DNA from: Macrosoma leucophasiata
Lineage: Eukaryota; Arthropoda; Insecta; Lepidoptera; Hedylidae
Length of the DNA stretch: 64,000 bases
Direction of reading: 5' to 3'
Assembly: GCA_036365455.1 (NCBI GenBank)
Contig: JAWQUS010000010.1
Coordinates: 21,624,501 to 21,688,500 of the forward strand
The notes beneath the pieces are model-generated. The model ran no database searches and was not told the DNA's origin. It worked only from the letters and a program-made list of their open reading frames with translations. The position numbers and the translations under genes were made by a program. Positions 1 through 9,435 of the stretch are shown piece after piece; the stretch's first letter is position 1; each line of letters opens with the position of its first letter.

Positions 1-528
1 AATCCTAAGCTCTTGTATTTTTGTTAGATTCACTTTTCAATACAGTTGTGCGCACTATTACACACATAAAAAAATATATTATTTTCTTTTTTTTACAGTG
101 CACGGTGTTATAAAATTACTCTAAATTACATGCCCACTCAGAAAACCATCATAATCTTTAACATTCGGATCCACAACAACAACAATTTCCCAAAAACATC
201 TTTAAGAAGAGTTTTTAAAATATCTTTCCGCGTCTGTTTCATTTGTTTTGTTTTAAGAATAGAACTCATTTTATATTGAAGCAAAACAAAAAGCGTTCTT
301 AAAAAATATATTTAATTAAACAATTCTAAGAGCGTATTTTCTTTCATTTACAATTTGGAAGACGTATTTTTTCGGCAGAAATGTCCATTTTATGAATTTT
401 CCCACGCCTATTGACATAGCCTAAACAGCAGTCAATAAAAATTACCAACCATCATGGAATAAAAATTCATTTAAATTACCAACCATCATGGGATCTTGAA
501 TTGTTTTTCAAACCTCAATCTTTTTACT
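1..528. other. AT-rich stretch, no gene seen
   Basis: No coding region or known repeat is recognised. A 17-bp direct repeat (ATTACCAACCATCATGG) occurs at 441-457 and 475-491. Confidence 0.5.
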
Positions 529-590
529 AGTGATAGAGCTCCAGTGACGGAGCTCGAGGGCGTAGACACCAAGCATAGTTAATACGTTGG
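529..590 (+). repeat. Repeat family A, 5' fragment
   Basis: Matches the 5' end of the ~290-bp A-tailed family (best copy 21841-22130), including the GAGCTCC...GGAGCTC palindrome. The rest of the unit is missing. Strand is given for the orientation that ends in the A-rich tail. Confidence 0.6.
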
Positions 591-644
591 TACCTACGCC
601 CATAACGTGTTAGTTTACTTACCATAATTTCTTCGCATATTACG

Positions 645-1050
645 CCGACTCAACGTCAGTCCAAGCTAACGGTAATAGCGAAAATAATGATGATCCTCTC
701 AGACCTGTGACAGTCGCAGAGGTGTCACACCTGATCAAGCGTCTAAAAGTGCGGAAAGCGCCGGGTGCGGACGGTATTTCCAATCGCACAGTTAGAAACT
801 TTCCCCCCTTGCTCATTGCCCTTTTGGCTGCGATACTCAACGCAGCGTTTAAAAATAGTATGTTTCCACCCGCGTGGAAAGAGGCCACAGTTATCGGGTT
901 TAAAAAACCCGGTAAGCCGAGCAACCAGGCCTCGTCATACAGGCCGATAAGTCTGCTCAGTTCTCTAAGTAAACTTTACGAGCGCATCGTGTACGGCTCG
1001 ACACTCGAGATTTCAGGACGAATAGGCACGGAGTTTGTTCCGGGCCGATA
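645..1050 (+). pseudogene. Jockey-type LINE reverse transcriptase, N-terminal RT fragment
   Basis: An open frame of about 130 residues carries the early RT blocks of a Jockey-clade non-LTR retrotransposon: KAPGADGISN, then a run ending in SSYRPISLLSSLSKLYERIV. It stops before the catalytic palm motifs, where the sequence jumps to minus-strand parts of what looks like the same kind of element (1013-1731). It is a dead, rearranged fragment without its own start codon. Clade assignment rests on motif style and on the neighbouring endonuclease. Confidence 0.8.
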
Positions 1051-1237
1051 GCTCGCTCTTTTTGTTTAATAAACAATGTAATTGGGACAACACAAATGCA
1101 GCCTTTGCGCGCGCTGCTTTAACAGGTGCAGCGAAGGTCAGATGCCGATCAAGCGTCACTCCTAAGTGATTCGCGAAGAGATCGCGTTGGGGGGATAGAA
1201 ACACCGACACTATAGTGATCGGCTGATGACCGGTCAT
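1013..1237 (-). pseudogene. Jockey-type LINE, post-palm RT fragment
   Basis: The minus-strand frame contains LGVTLDRHLTFAAPV and a following helical stretch typical of the region just after the RT palm in Jockey LINEs. It lies directly downstream of the endonuclease fragment 1583-1260, so the end of the endonuclease and most of the RT have been deleted between 1260 and 1237. It abuts the inverted RT fragment at about 1046. Confidence 0.7.
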
Positions 1238-1259
1238 CGCTAATAGGCAAACTGAGACT

Positions 1260-1583
1260 TCAATTCAAAATCAAAATCTCCAGGTCGTCGGGGGAGGGTA
1301 GAGGCGTGCAATGCAGCGTCCTCTTGTAATATATAAGAGTGCCCCCGAGGGCACCGTCTGTACGATCGTTTCGTACTAACCTATAGTTGGCCAAGCTCGG
1401 GTTACGGCGGGCGGGTTTTAAAAATGTCTCCTGGATGAGGAAGACATCAATATTTTTGTCGCGGAGAAATTCTCCCAGCTCATCGCGGAGGCCTGACATG
1501 CCATTGGCGTTAAAAAACCCTATTCTAAGTGAATAGGGTTTTATCGTGCTTGGTAAATTATTTAGTGGTCGTACTTCTGACAT
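1260..1583 (-). pseudogene. Jockey-type LINE ORF2 start, APE-like endonuclease fragment
   Basis: The frame starts with ATG at 1583 and reads LRIGFFNANGMSG, then IDVFLIQETFL, then ALGGTLIYYK. These are the N-terminal blocks of an apurinic-type endonuclease domain (the N of NANG and the E of QET are the expected metal-site residues). ORF1 ends 7 bases upstream of this ATG, the usual dicistronic layout. The domain is cut off at 1260 before the catalytic Asp/His blocks. Confidence 0.8.
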
Positions 1584-1590
1584 TTTGGGT

Positions 1591-1731
1591 TTACTGCGGG
1601 GTGTTGTTTATCAGCCTGTTGACGTCGGCTGCGACCAGGATCATTTCTACCCTGGCGTTGGGAAGGTGGGGATTTGACTTGTAATACAAGTATCTATCCA
1701 GCAGGGGCTGGAGTTTGCTCATGTCGAACAC
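1591..1731 (-). pseudogene. Jockey-type LINE ORF1 C-terminal remnant
   Basis: A minus-strand frame ends in a TAA at 1593-1591, just before the ORF2 ATG at 1583. The last residues read ARVEMILVAADVNRLINN. No zinc knuckles remain. Position and strand fit the tail of the gag-like ORF1 of the same element. It is cut at 1731 by a tandem duplication. Confidence 0.55.
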
Positions 1732-1835
1732 ATAAAATCGATTTCGATAGTATTTAGAAAATATTACTTTTTCTTCAAGTACTATAAAATCGATTTCGAT
1801 AGTATTTAGAAAATATTACTTTTTCTTCAAGTACT
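1732..1835. repeat. Perfect 52-bp tandem duplication
   Basis: The 52-bp unit at 1732-1783 is repeated without change at 1784-1835. It directly abuts the truncated LINE. Confidence 0.95.
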
Positions 1836-1845
1836 ATAAATCAAA

Positions 1846-2062
1846 AAACAATTAAAAAAATTAAAATGTCAAAATGACATCGCCCGCCATATTCACCATG
1901 TTGGTTTTGAGTTGCAATTCTAACTGCAAATAATGTTTTGTAACTGCGAACAAAGCTAAATAAGTGAAAATATGCAGTAAAAAACGTTTTATATTGATTT
2001 TGCCTGTTAATGATATTGTGTACAATACATGGCCGGAGGTCCATACATTTTTGCAACATCTC
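1846..2062 (+). repeat. Dispersed ~215-bp repeat, copy 1
   Basis: This segment and 42583-42800 are reverse complements of each other over about 215 bp at high identity. No coding capacity or termini are identified. The minus-strand frame seen across both copies is a by-product. Confidence 0.8.
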
Positions 2063-2539
2063 CTTTCTAAAGTACTTTACTTCGATAAGTTTGGAACAGA
2101 TAAATCTGATAACAAGTATATTTTTTCCTCGTAATTAGAAATATTTTTTATTATTTTGTTACACTCATAACAATTAAACGATAACCGGGACTTACAGTTC
2201 AAGAATAAAACCGGATAACCGGTTGAACGCGCCTTAGCATGAAAATATTGCGAGGATTCTTGTTTTATTACTTTTAACTGACTATGTGTCACTATTTTCG
2301 TCATTAATTGTCTCCGAATGAAGATTAAAATAATATTATGTTGGTGAATATTATATTAATTACAAGGAAATAGTTCACTACTGCAAAACATGACGTTGGA
2401 CACAATATTTCCGTTAGATAGGTATGGACGTATGTACCAATTAATTTTATTGATAAACTTCGTTCCGCCTTAAAACAAAAAAAAAAATTAAAGGAATCAA
2501 AAAAAAATTGTTGAGAATCACCCTTATCATTTAGGGTTG

Positions 2540-2832
2540 TGAAAAATAGACGTTGGCCGATTCTCAGACCTACCCAGCAGGAACATAAACTTTCATGAAA
2601 ATCGGTCCAGCCGTTTCAGAGGAGTAGATATGGTAACTAACATTGTGACACGAGAATATTTTTTTCCAATTTAGGTACTGACATAATTATGCGGATATAA
2701 ATTGAAATGTACACTATCCTATCGGTTAAGTTGAATCAAACTGCACACGGTATGTAAGTGTGATTAAAATCGGTTCAGTGGTTAAGGAGTCCATCGCGAA
2801 CAAACACTGTGACACGTAATTTATATATATTA
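2540..2832 (-). mobile_element. Older Helitron-like sequence, truncated
   Basis: Contains segments found in lepidopteran non-autonomous Helitrons (an ATCGGTCCAGCCGTTTCAG block and a GTGACACG...TTTATATATATTA end). Its outer end is similar to the end of the complete Helitron at 2833-3017, which lies immediately beside it in the same orientation. Confidence 0.5.
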
Positions 2833-3017
2833 CTAGCGGCCCGCCCCGGCTTCGCCCGCGCTGCTCTGCTCCTATTAGTCATAGCGTGATGTAAGCTATC
2901 CTATCTCTCAAGTTGGATCGAACTGCACATGGTGTGCGAATTTTATTATAATCGGTTAAGTGGTTTAGGAGTCCATTGAGGACAAACATTGTGACACGAG
3001 ATTTATATATATTAAGA
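2833..3017 (-). mobile_element. Non-autonomous Helitron, 185 bp
   Basis: On the minus strand it begins TCTTAATATATATAAA and ends with a GC-rich hairpin region followed by CTAG. Flanking bases are A and T, the classic Helitron insertion site. No ORF. It appears to have inserted at the end of the older related sequence to its left. Confidence 0.8.
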
Positions 3018-3058
3018 TAAGAGAAGATAGAAGATAGAGAAGAGATAGAGAAGATTGT
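3018..3058. repeat. GATAGA/AGAGAA-rich simple repeat
   Basis: Purine-rich low-complexity run made of AAGATA, GAAGATA and GAGATAGA units. Confidence 0.8.
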
Positions 3059-4629
3059 ATAAAATGTATTATGGTTATATTGTAATAGAGTCATACGGCA
3101 TCATGTTAATCTGTGCGAATCGTCAACTCCGTTTTTGCGGTACGTTACTTTAAAAATAGATAGGTAAGTACCCAAAAAGGTACCTGCCAACGTAACCACG
3201 GATTTAAATTTCTGTTTAGCTTCATGAAACGGTACTCCACTCTTTCATTAACCATAGAGAGAGGGTTCGTTTTTCGAATAATTGATGATCGAACGTCAGA
3301 CACGGGCAAATTGTGCGTAATTATTGGTTAATCGTTCACATTGGACGCAAGCACGACCTTGGTAAACATGAGCCTCTTAAAAATATTGTACAAAACTAAT
3401 GTCTGGGTCTAGATTTCATGTTGTGCTCCTAATGAACTTACAGATTTTTTGAAACTATTAAAATTGAATTCATTATGTAATTCCAAAAATCCGTATCTAA
3501 TTCACATGGCGACAGGACCAGAGTCTTTTTTTTAAATATTTTCTAAAATTGTGATTTTATAATCCCACAATGGTGCGTTCCCCGTGGTCACACCGTTGGT
3601 TACACTGGTGGTACCGGTGGTCACACCACAGTAGAGATTGACTCAATTGTCGATATGAACAAAATGACCCGAATTTATTTTAAAGAAGTATATAAATAAA
3701 TAATGCGATAAAAAAATCGACGTGTGGCACTCGGGGACTGCCGAGGTAAAGCTATTGCATAGCATTTTGTATCAACTTATGCAATTACAATTATTTATTT
3801 ATTTTATTTATGCAGTATTTCTTTGTTCTTTGATAATCATTCAAGTTACACTTTTTGAGCGTGGTGACCGATAAGAAAACAATTTTTTTTCTTTCATTAA
3901 AAAAAAAAAGTTAATATTGTTTGAAATATTTTTATTATTTTACAATACATATAAACAGCTGCTTATGTATTCGTCCGATTTCGGAGCAGCTCGTCTCGAT
4001 TCGTGCGAGCTTCGTAGAGTCGTACAATACGTCTAGTTGCACGCACACAAACACCGTGTCGAAGACTGCCGAAAAGAAACGACGTTAGACAATGCACGGC
4101 CTTCAAGCCACACCTCCGTGCCCATCGGAGTGGGGAGCGTGAGGTTTTTCGTTACGGAATTTCTGGATTCGATCCCCGCGCTCAATGCCCTCGATAGAAG
4201 CTATGCAATAGCTTAACAAATTACATGATTTTGTTTTAAGATTTATGAAAGCAAAATAAAATGACATGATGTTAGCTATGACTAGTGTTGCAAGAAGGGA
4301 GCGTCATGTTGGCTGTAGGTTTGCACACGTAAAACATAGCGTTTATAGCTACAATTTTTGCGCAAATCCATACATAAAAATATCAATGTTAGTTTGTGCA
4401 ACCCTTAATTTGCGCAAACAAAACGTATAAGTGTAGCCGGCATAAATATCCCTGTGAGACTCTAGTCATAACTACATTTGATCTCTCTTTCATGATAATG
4501 TTGCTGGCAATCAAACATACAGTCATTATGGTATTACTGTTATATTGCGTTGCCACTCCTGAGGCAAAAATTGTTTTGTTCCGTGAACATACATTAGCTT
4601 CTGACCGGCACAAAATATAAACATCGAAC
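3059..4629. other. AT-rich stretch, no gene seen
   Basis: No coding frame or classified repeat is recognised. A GC-richer patch near 4080-4190 contains a GGATTCGATCCCCGC string resembling a pol III B box, but no A box or SINE body could be matched. Confidence 0.4.
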
Positions 4630-4880
4630 ACAATCTATAGACACCAAATCAAACACCGGAGGTCAATTTGCAGATATGCGTTGCCACTCCGGAGGTCTAA
4701 GTTGTTGTTGCCTCTACAATAGTCATTGCGGGAACGTACCTTACCTGCTTACCGGAACATGAACAAACTTTTTTTTAGTGTAATAAAAGTAAAGTAGCAA
4801 CCAAGCTTGCAGTTCACGTTGGTGTTAAGTGATGACTGCAGCCTATAGACCCACACAATGACCAGAAATAACAGGACCGT
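4630..4880 (-). repeat. Repeat family A, two degraded pieces
   Basis: Pieces at about 4633-4760 and 4793-4870 match family A (GTTAAGTGATGACTGCAG; CTATAGACACC) but are strongly diverged and out of order. Confidence 0.6.
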
Positions 4881-5387
4881 AGTAAACTGAAAACTACTAT
4901 TTAGCGCTGATATTTAAAAAAAAACGTGCTTTAATAACTGACATTTAACATTTATAGTTAGCCTTAGCATTTCATAATTAGCTTCCCCTGTAAATAACCC
5001 AAAGCGTTCACGCGTGCCCATGCTTAATGAGGTGCACGCAGGTTGAAATATGGTACGAATAAGTACCCCAATTTTTGTCCAGTGTTTTGAAATTTTAATA
5101 AATAGATATGACTTTGTCGCATACAGGTTGATGTTTTGGTTGTTTTATCTTGAACTGAAAATTCTAGAAGTATTCGAACAGTCAATCTCCATTCCTACAT
5201 CGCACCACCCGCCGAAGAGAGAAGTTCCGCCCGTACAGATTAGATACATGGAAATGCTCAACAGTTCGATCCGCGCGTTCGTTCTTGCCCAGAACGTGCA
5301 AAATTGCGTAACGAACTTCCCTCTGAGGTGTTCCCCCGGCGCTACAATATGAATTTCTTCAAAACTGGCGTGAAAAGAATCCTTCAG

Positions 5388-5499
5388 GTCTGGCTGGGTT
5401 GGTAACTCTCCTGGAGTTATAAGTATTCATAGGCGACGGCAACCATTTTCCATCAGGTGGCCCGTCAACTTGTCTGTCAATCCTTTGACATAAAAAAAA
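5388..5499 (+). repeat. A-tailed retroposon family B fragment
   Basis: Contains ATCAGGTGGCCCGT and ends TTTGACATAAAAAAAA. This 3' tail is widespread in Lepidoptera. A second copy is at 33940-34062 on the opposite strand. Confidence 0.7.
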
Positions 5500-5596
5500 C
5501 TTTCTTTATCGAACCGTATATTGTCTTTACTCACCAGACTTTGGATTTGAATATTTAAAAGAAAAGTAAAAAATATATGTTATATATTTGATATTA

Positions 5597-5783
5597 TCTA
5601 TAATATAAAAATAAGTCGGGTTTTCCTTCCTGACGCTATAACTCCAGAACGCACGAACCGATTTCCACGGTATTGCATTCGTTGGAAAGGTCTCGGGCTC
5701 CGTGAGGTTTGTAGCAAAGAAAATTGAGGAAAAAATATTTATAAAACGACATCCACGCGGGCGAAGCCGCGGGAAACAGCTAG
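5597..5783 (+). mobile_element. Complete non-autonomous Helitron, 187 bp
   Basis: Starts TCTATAATATAAAAA, ends with a GCGGGCGAAGCCGC hairpin, 7 bases and then CTAG. Flanked by A at 5596 and T at 5784. No ORF. It is a textbook short Helitron with both termini. Confidence 0.9.
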
Positions 5784-6350
5784 TATTTGATATGATATAT
5801 ATTGAAAATCACCAGTTCCTTATAATCTGCATAAACATACATAAATGACTAAATGTAAGATTAACTCTGTCGGTTTATCTCCTAAGCTTTCACGGCCAAA
5901 CCACTAAGGTGATTGTAATGTAATTTACTGTGAAGGTAATTTGTGTCCTGAGGAAGGATATAGGTTACTTGGTCTGTCTGTTAAGCTTCCTAAGGTCGAA
6001 CCGCTGGGCTATTTGGGATGAAAAATACTTTTAGACAGTTTGAAACCTGAGAACCCCACCTTTTTGTGCCACAACTAAAATGGAATAGATAAACACGGAC
6101 AACAACTGCCTAGAAAGTCAGCCGGTTCATTTCGCCACTATTGATTTAAAGATTCCTTAGGTAGTAATTTTAAAAAAGTTAGATTGTATTAAATCGACAC
6201 ACGTAGTTTTATTTCAATATTTACGAGTATACATGCTCTTTGTTCTAGTACCTACTTGAACGCGTATAGAATAAAAACGTAAACTGGGAGAGTCATCGTT
6301 TTTTAATTATTATAAGAAGTCACAGTAGACTGAGCTATAAAAAAGGTTTT
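5784..6350. other. No gene seen
   Basis: AT-rich sequence without a recognised repeat or coding frame. Confidence 0.4.
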
Positions 6351-6379
6351 TAGATTTATACACAATACATATAATACAT

Positions 6380-6385
6380 TTTATT
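6380..6385 (-). other. Polyadenylation signal AATAAA
   Basis: AATAAA on the minus strand lies 21 bases past the stop codon of the possible terminal exon at 6406-6581. Confidence 0.4.
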
Positions 6386-6405
6386 TATCCTTCTTTTACA
6401 CCAGA

Positions 6406-6581
6406 TTATGGACTCCAAGACTGGAGTTTTACCACTAGTTTATCTGCAAATTCTTTTGAAAATGATGCACTGCTTTGTTCTGGGTGAATCGAAAACATTT
6501 TGTTTATAGGCAGCTTAGTGAATATTGAAGGAAAGTTGGCAACATCACGAAGCCGCAATGCACTGGGCTTGCATTGCCTCA
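6406..6581 (-). CDS. Possible terminal coding exon of an unidentified host gene
   Basis: On the minus strand a good 3' splice site (a T-rich run ending TTTTCTTGTCTATAG) is followed by an open frame to a TAA at 6408-6406, then AATAAA 21 bases later. The exon would add about 58 residues, including RLRDVANFPSIFTKLPINK and ending KLVVKLQSWSP. The first two bases complete a split codon. The frame resembles no transposon protein I know and no repeat in this window. I do not recognise the protein. If real, the gene runs leftwards and its upstream exons lie to the right, beyond the LINE at 6.9-9.4 kb. It could also be a chance open frame. Confidence 0.4.
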
Positions 6582-6649
6582 CTATAGACAAGAAAACATA
6601 AAATATTTACTGTACTCGTACTTGCTGGCGGAGCCTTAACATAAGAGCA

Positions 6650-6677
6650 GTTTATATATACATATATATATATATAT
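6650..6677. repeat. (TA)n microsatellite
   Basis: Alternating TA run with one CA interruption. Confidence 0.85.
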
Positions 6678-6932
6678 TGGGCATCTATATACAAATTACA
6701 AGTACATTATACATTATAAATATAATATATTTATCCTTCCTACATTTTTATAAACTAAAAATTAGTTGGTAGTTAGTTCTTTACTTTCAGACTATAAGAA
6801 GTAGGATAAAATGAGTTTAAATACCTAAATGTCAATTTTTTTTCAACATTTCGGTGATATAATCTCTATTAAGGGAAAATATTCAAAATAATAAAATCTA
6901 TAACTTCTCTAATAAAACAATATTGTACGTCC

Positions 6933-7963
6933 TTGATTCCCATTCCTGACTCAAAATATTTTTTTAAAGAAAATAGACATGTTTCTTACGTAGAATCAAA
7001 ATTAAGGGACGGTGACATTAAAGGAGCGGCACGAGTGCTTTTTAGTACCGATACAATCGCTCCCGAAACCCCAAGCACCCTTGCTGCTCTAGAGAGCAAG
7101 CACCCAAGCCCTGCGGATGGCCTTATTTTCCCTGAACCTCCTGAACCCAGTGAATCACTATCTGTGACTGCCAACCAGGTGGCCACGGCGGTGAGCTCTT
7201 TCCGCAGCGGTTCTGCCGGCGGCCTCGACGCCTTGACGCTACAACACCTGAAAGACCTGCTGAGCCCTGGCGCCGGGGTGGCTGGTGAGTCGCTGCTGAG
7301 AGAGCTCACGGCTGTGATCAATTTGATGCTGGGCGGCGGTGTAAATGATGCTATCATCGAAGTTTTATACGGTGCCAATCTTTGTGCTCTTATTAAGCGC
7401 GATGGCGGCATCCGTCCCATTGCCGTTGGCACCACATACAGACGTACGGCAGCCAAAATTTGTTGCCAATTCTACACGGACACCTTGTCAAAAAAATTTC
7501 AACCATACCAATTGGGCTTCGGCTCAAAAGGAGGCTGTGAGGCTGCCGTACATGCCCTCTCTAGTTACCTAGACAGTGGGGAAGGTGAGGTCATCCTGAA
7601 GGTGGATCTGAAAAATGCATTCAACGCCGTAAACAGAGATGTCCTGCTGGCGGAGGCTAAGAAGGAAACCCCCAAAATTTTTAGTTTTCTTTGGCAGTGT
7701 TATAGACGCCATTCTAAATTAATGTATAAGGACCATGGTTTATTTTCAGCTGTCGGCTGCCAGCAGGGTGATCCTCTTGGGCCAGTAATTTTCAGCCTAG
7801 CCATTCACCCCATCATTCGACAGTTAAATTCCAAATTTAACGTTTGGTACTAATGACGGGACCCTAGGAGGCAGCGTAGATTCAGTCCTGGCAGACTTCA
7901 CTTTCTTGAAGGAAAAATTCAGCTCAATAGGCCTAGAATTAAATACAGGAAAATGTGAAATAT
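6933..7963 (+). pseudogene. LINE reverse transcriptase domain, frameshifted at the catalytic box
   Basis: The main frame (6933-7853) carries GGIRPIAVGTTYRRTAAKI, QLGFGSKGG, motif A VDLKNAFNAVNRD with its catalytic Asp, and motif B GCQQGDPLGPVIFSLAIHP. At 7851 it hits a stop exactly where the YxDD box should be. The next frame continues the RT (NDGTLGGSVDS ... LELNTGKCEI) from 7852 to a stop near 7963, after which the original frame resumes. A small indel has therefore removed part of the YxDD box. The RT must be inactive. Confidence 0.85.
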
Positions 7964-7970
7964 AATATAT

Positions 7971-8399
7971 TTGCCAGAACGGACGGACGGACTCACATCT
8001 CTCACAAAATTTTCCGAAATTGCCCCTGATATTAAAGTTATTGGAAAAAACTCCTTGCGCCTCCTAGGTATAATTTTTGATGATTCTTTTCATTCCTTCG
8101 TAGAAGAAAAGATCCAAAATTTTTGTGAAATTGCCAAGAAACTGTCCCAAATTAACGTTCATTGTGCTTATACGCTGTTTCGATACTGTTCTTTCGGCCC
8201 TAAATTTATATACTATCTGCGATGTTCCCCATTGTGGAAACATAATGAACTACTAACAAAGATTGACTCAATCATCAGAACAACGATGACGACCATTTTC
8301 AACACGACTCTGGACGACCGCGCGTGGGATCAGGCCACTCTTCCCATTCGACTGGGTGGCCTAGGCGTCCGCAAAATTTCTAGTATCTGGGTGGCCTAG
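7971..8399 (+). pseudogene. LINE post-RT region
   Basis: Continues the same frame: LRLLGIIFDDSF is typical of the segment after the RT palm, and LPIRLGGLGVRKISS is a conserved block of these elements. It ends at an in-frame TAG (8397-8399) where homologous proteins would continue into AFLSS. An 18-bp near-repeat of CTGGGTGGCCTAGGCGT at 8352 and 8387 brackets the stop. Confidence 0.8.
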
Positions 8400-8405
8400 G
8401 CGTTC

Positions 8406-9314
8406 TTGTCTTCGGTCCACGGCACTAATCATTTAACTAGGAAAATTTTATCAACTACACTGGTGAATTTTGAGGTGCCGTGCTTGACCGACGCCTTGAG
8501 CGCCTGGAAAACGACTTGCCCAAATCTGGACCTACCGGGTAACCTGTCTTCACAGCGACAGTGGGACGCGCCGCTCTGCAGCTTGGTACGGAAAAATCTT
8601 ATAGAAACGTCAACCAACGCTGCGGAGCGAGCCCGTCTTCTGGCGCTTGGAGAGTGTGAATCGGGTCTCTGGTTACAGGCTTTGCCATCACCTAGCATCG
8701 GGACAATGATGGATGACATCACCTTCCGGCTTGCTACTTGCCTCCGCCTAGGCACATCGTGCTGCGGTCCACATCGCTGCCCCTGTCATGAAGCTGACGA
8801 CCGCCTGGGGCACCATGGTCTCTCCTGCAGTAGAAGTGCCGGCAGATTCACCAGGCACGCCCAATTAAATGACATTCTGCGCCGATCCCTTTCCACCGCC
8901 GGCGTGCCAGCCATATTAGAACCCAACGGCTTGGCACGTGACAATGGAAGGAGACCGGACGGTATGTCATTGATGCCCTGGAAGATGGGTAGGCCTTTGG
9001 TGTGGGACGCAACTTGCGTTGACACCTTAGCGCCATCCCATCTTCCAAGCACGGCGTGCTCCGCTGGCGCTGCTGCTGCAACTGCGGAGACCCTGAAACA
9101 GCGCAAATATAGTTCCCTTCCAGGGGACTATATATTTGTGCCTTTCGGGGTCGAAACCCTTGGTCCATGGGGCCCCAGTGCTCGGCTCTTATTCAAAGAG
9201 ATCGCGAAACGGCTGGTCGACACTTCCCGTGACCAGAAGGCTGGCCAATTTTTAGGTCAAAGAATCAGCATTGCCATCCAACGAGGCATGCTGCCAGCCT
9301 TCTGGGTACCATAA
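8406..9314 (+). pseudogene. LINE C-terminal zinc-binding and RLE-like domain
   Basis: 302 residues in the same frame as the RT. A Cys/His cluster lies at residues 119-141 (CCGPHRCPC, then HHGLSC). A PD-(D/E)XK-like region follows: RRPDG at 182-186 and LVWDATCVDT at 198-207. The end (WGPSARLLFKEI; QRISIAIQRG) is the usual C-terminus of this group. Apart from the upstream TAG this piece is intact. The nuclease reading is inferred from motif spacing. Confidence 0.75.
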
Positions 9315-9435
9315 CACAGGAAGGCAGTGATGCGGAATTTTTAGACGCATGTTGTTTTTAGTTTAGGTATAACTTTATTTTATGTAAATATTATTTAGCT
9401 TTTAAATATATTTTAATGTTTTTTTTTTTTATTAT

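Larger units (their letters stand above)
6925..9435 (+). mobile_element. 5'-truncated LINE with RT and restriction-like endonuclease-type C-terminus
   Basis: The three coding pieces below share reading frame 6933+3n and describe one non-LTR element. The 5' end is lost (no start codon; the frame opens in AT-rich sequence). A ~120-bp 3' region follows the stop at 9314 and ends in a T-rich run. The order RT, linker, Cys/His cluster, RPD...WD fits the R2-like group with an endonuclease behind the RT, unlike the APE-type LINEs elsewhere in the window. No target duplication was found. Confidence 0.8.

Noticed and set aside
6986..7456. 156-codon minus-strand open frame
   Set aside because: Antisense shadow of the LINE RT frame.
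8429..9168. Three minus-strand frames of 106-108 codons
   Set aside because: Antisense shadows of the RLE-like domain.
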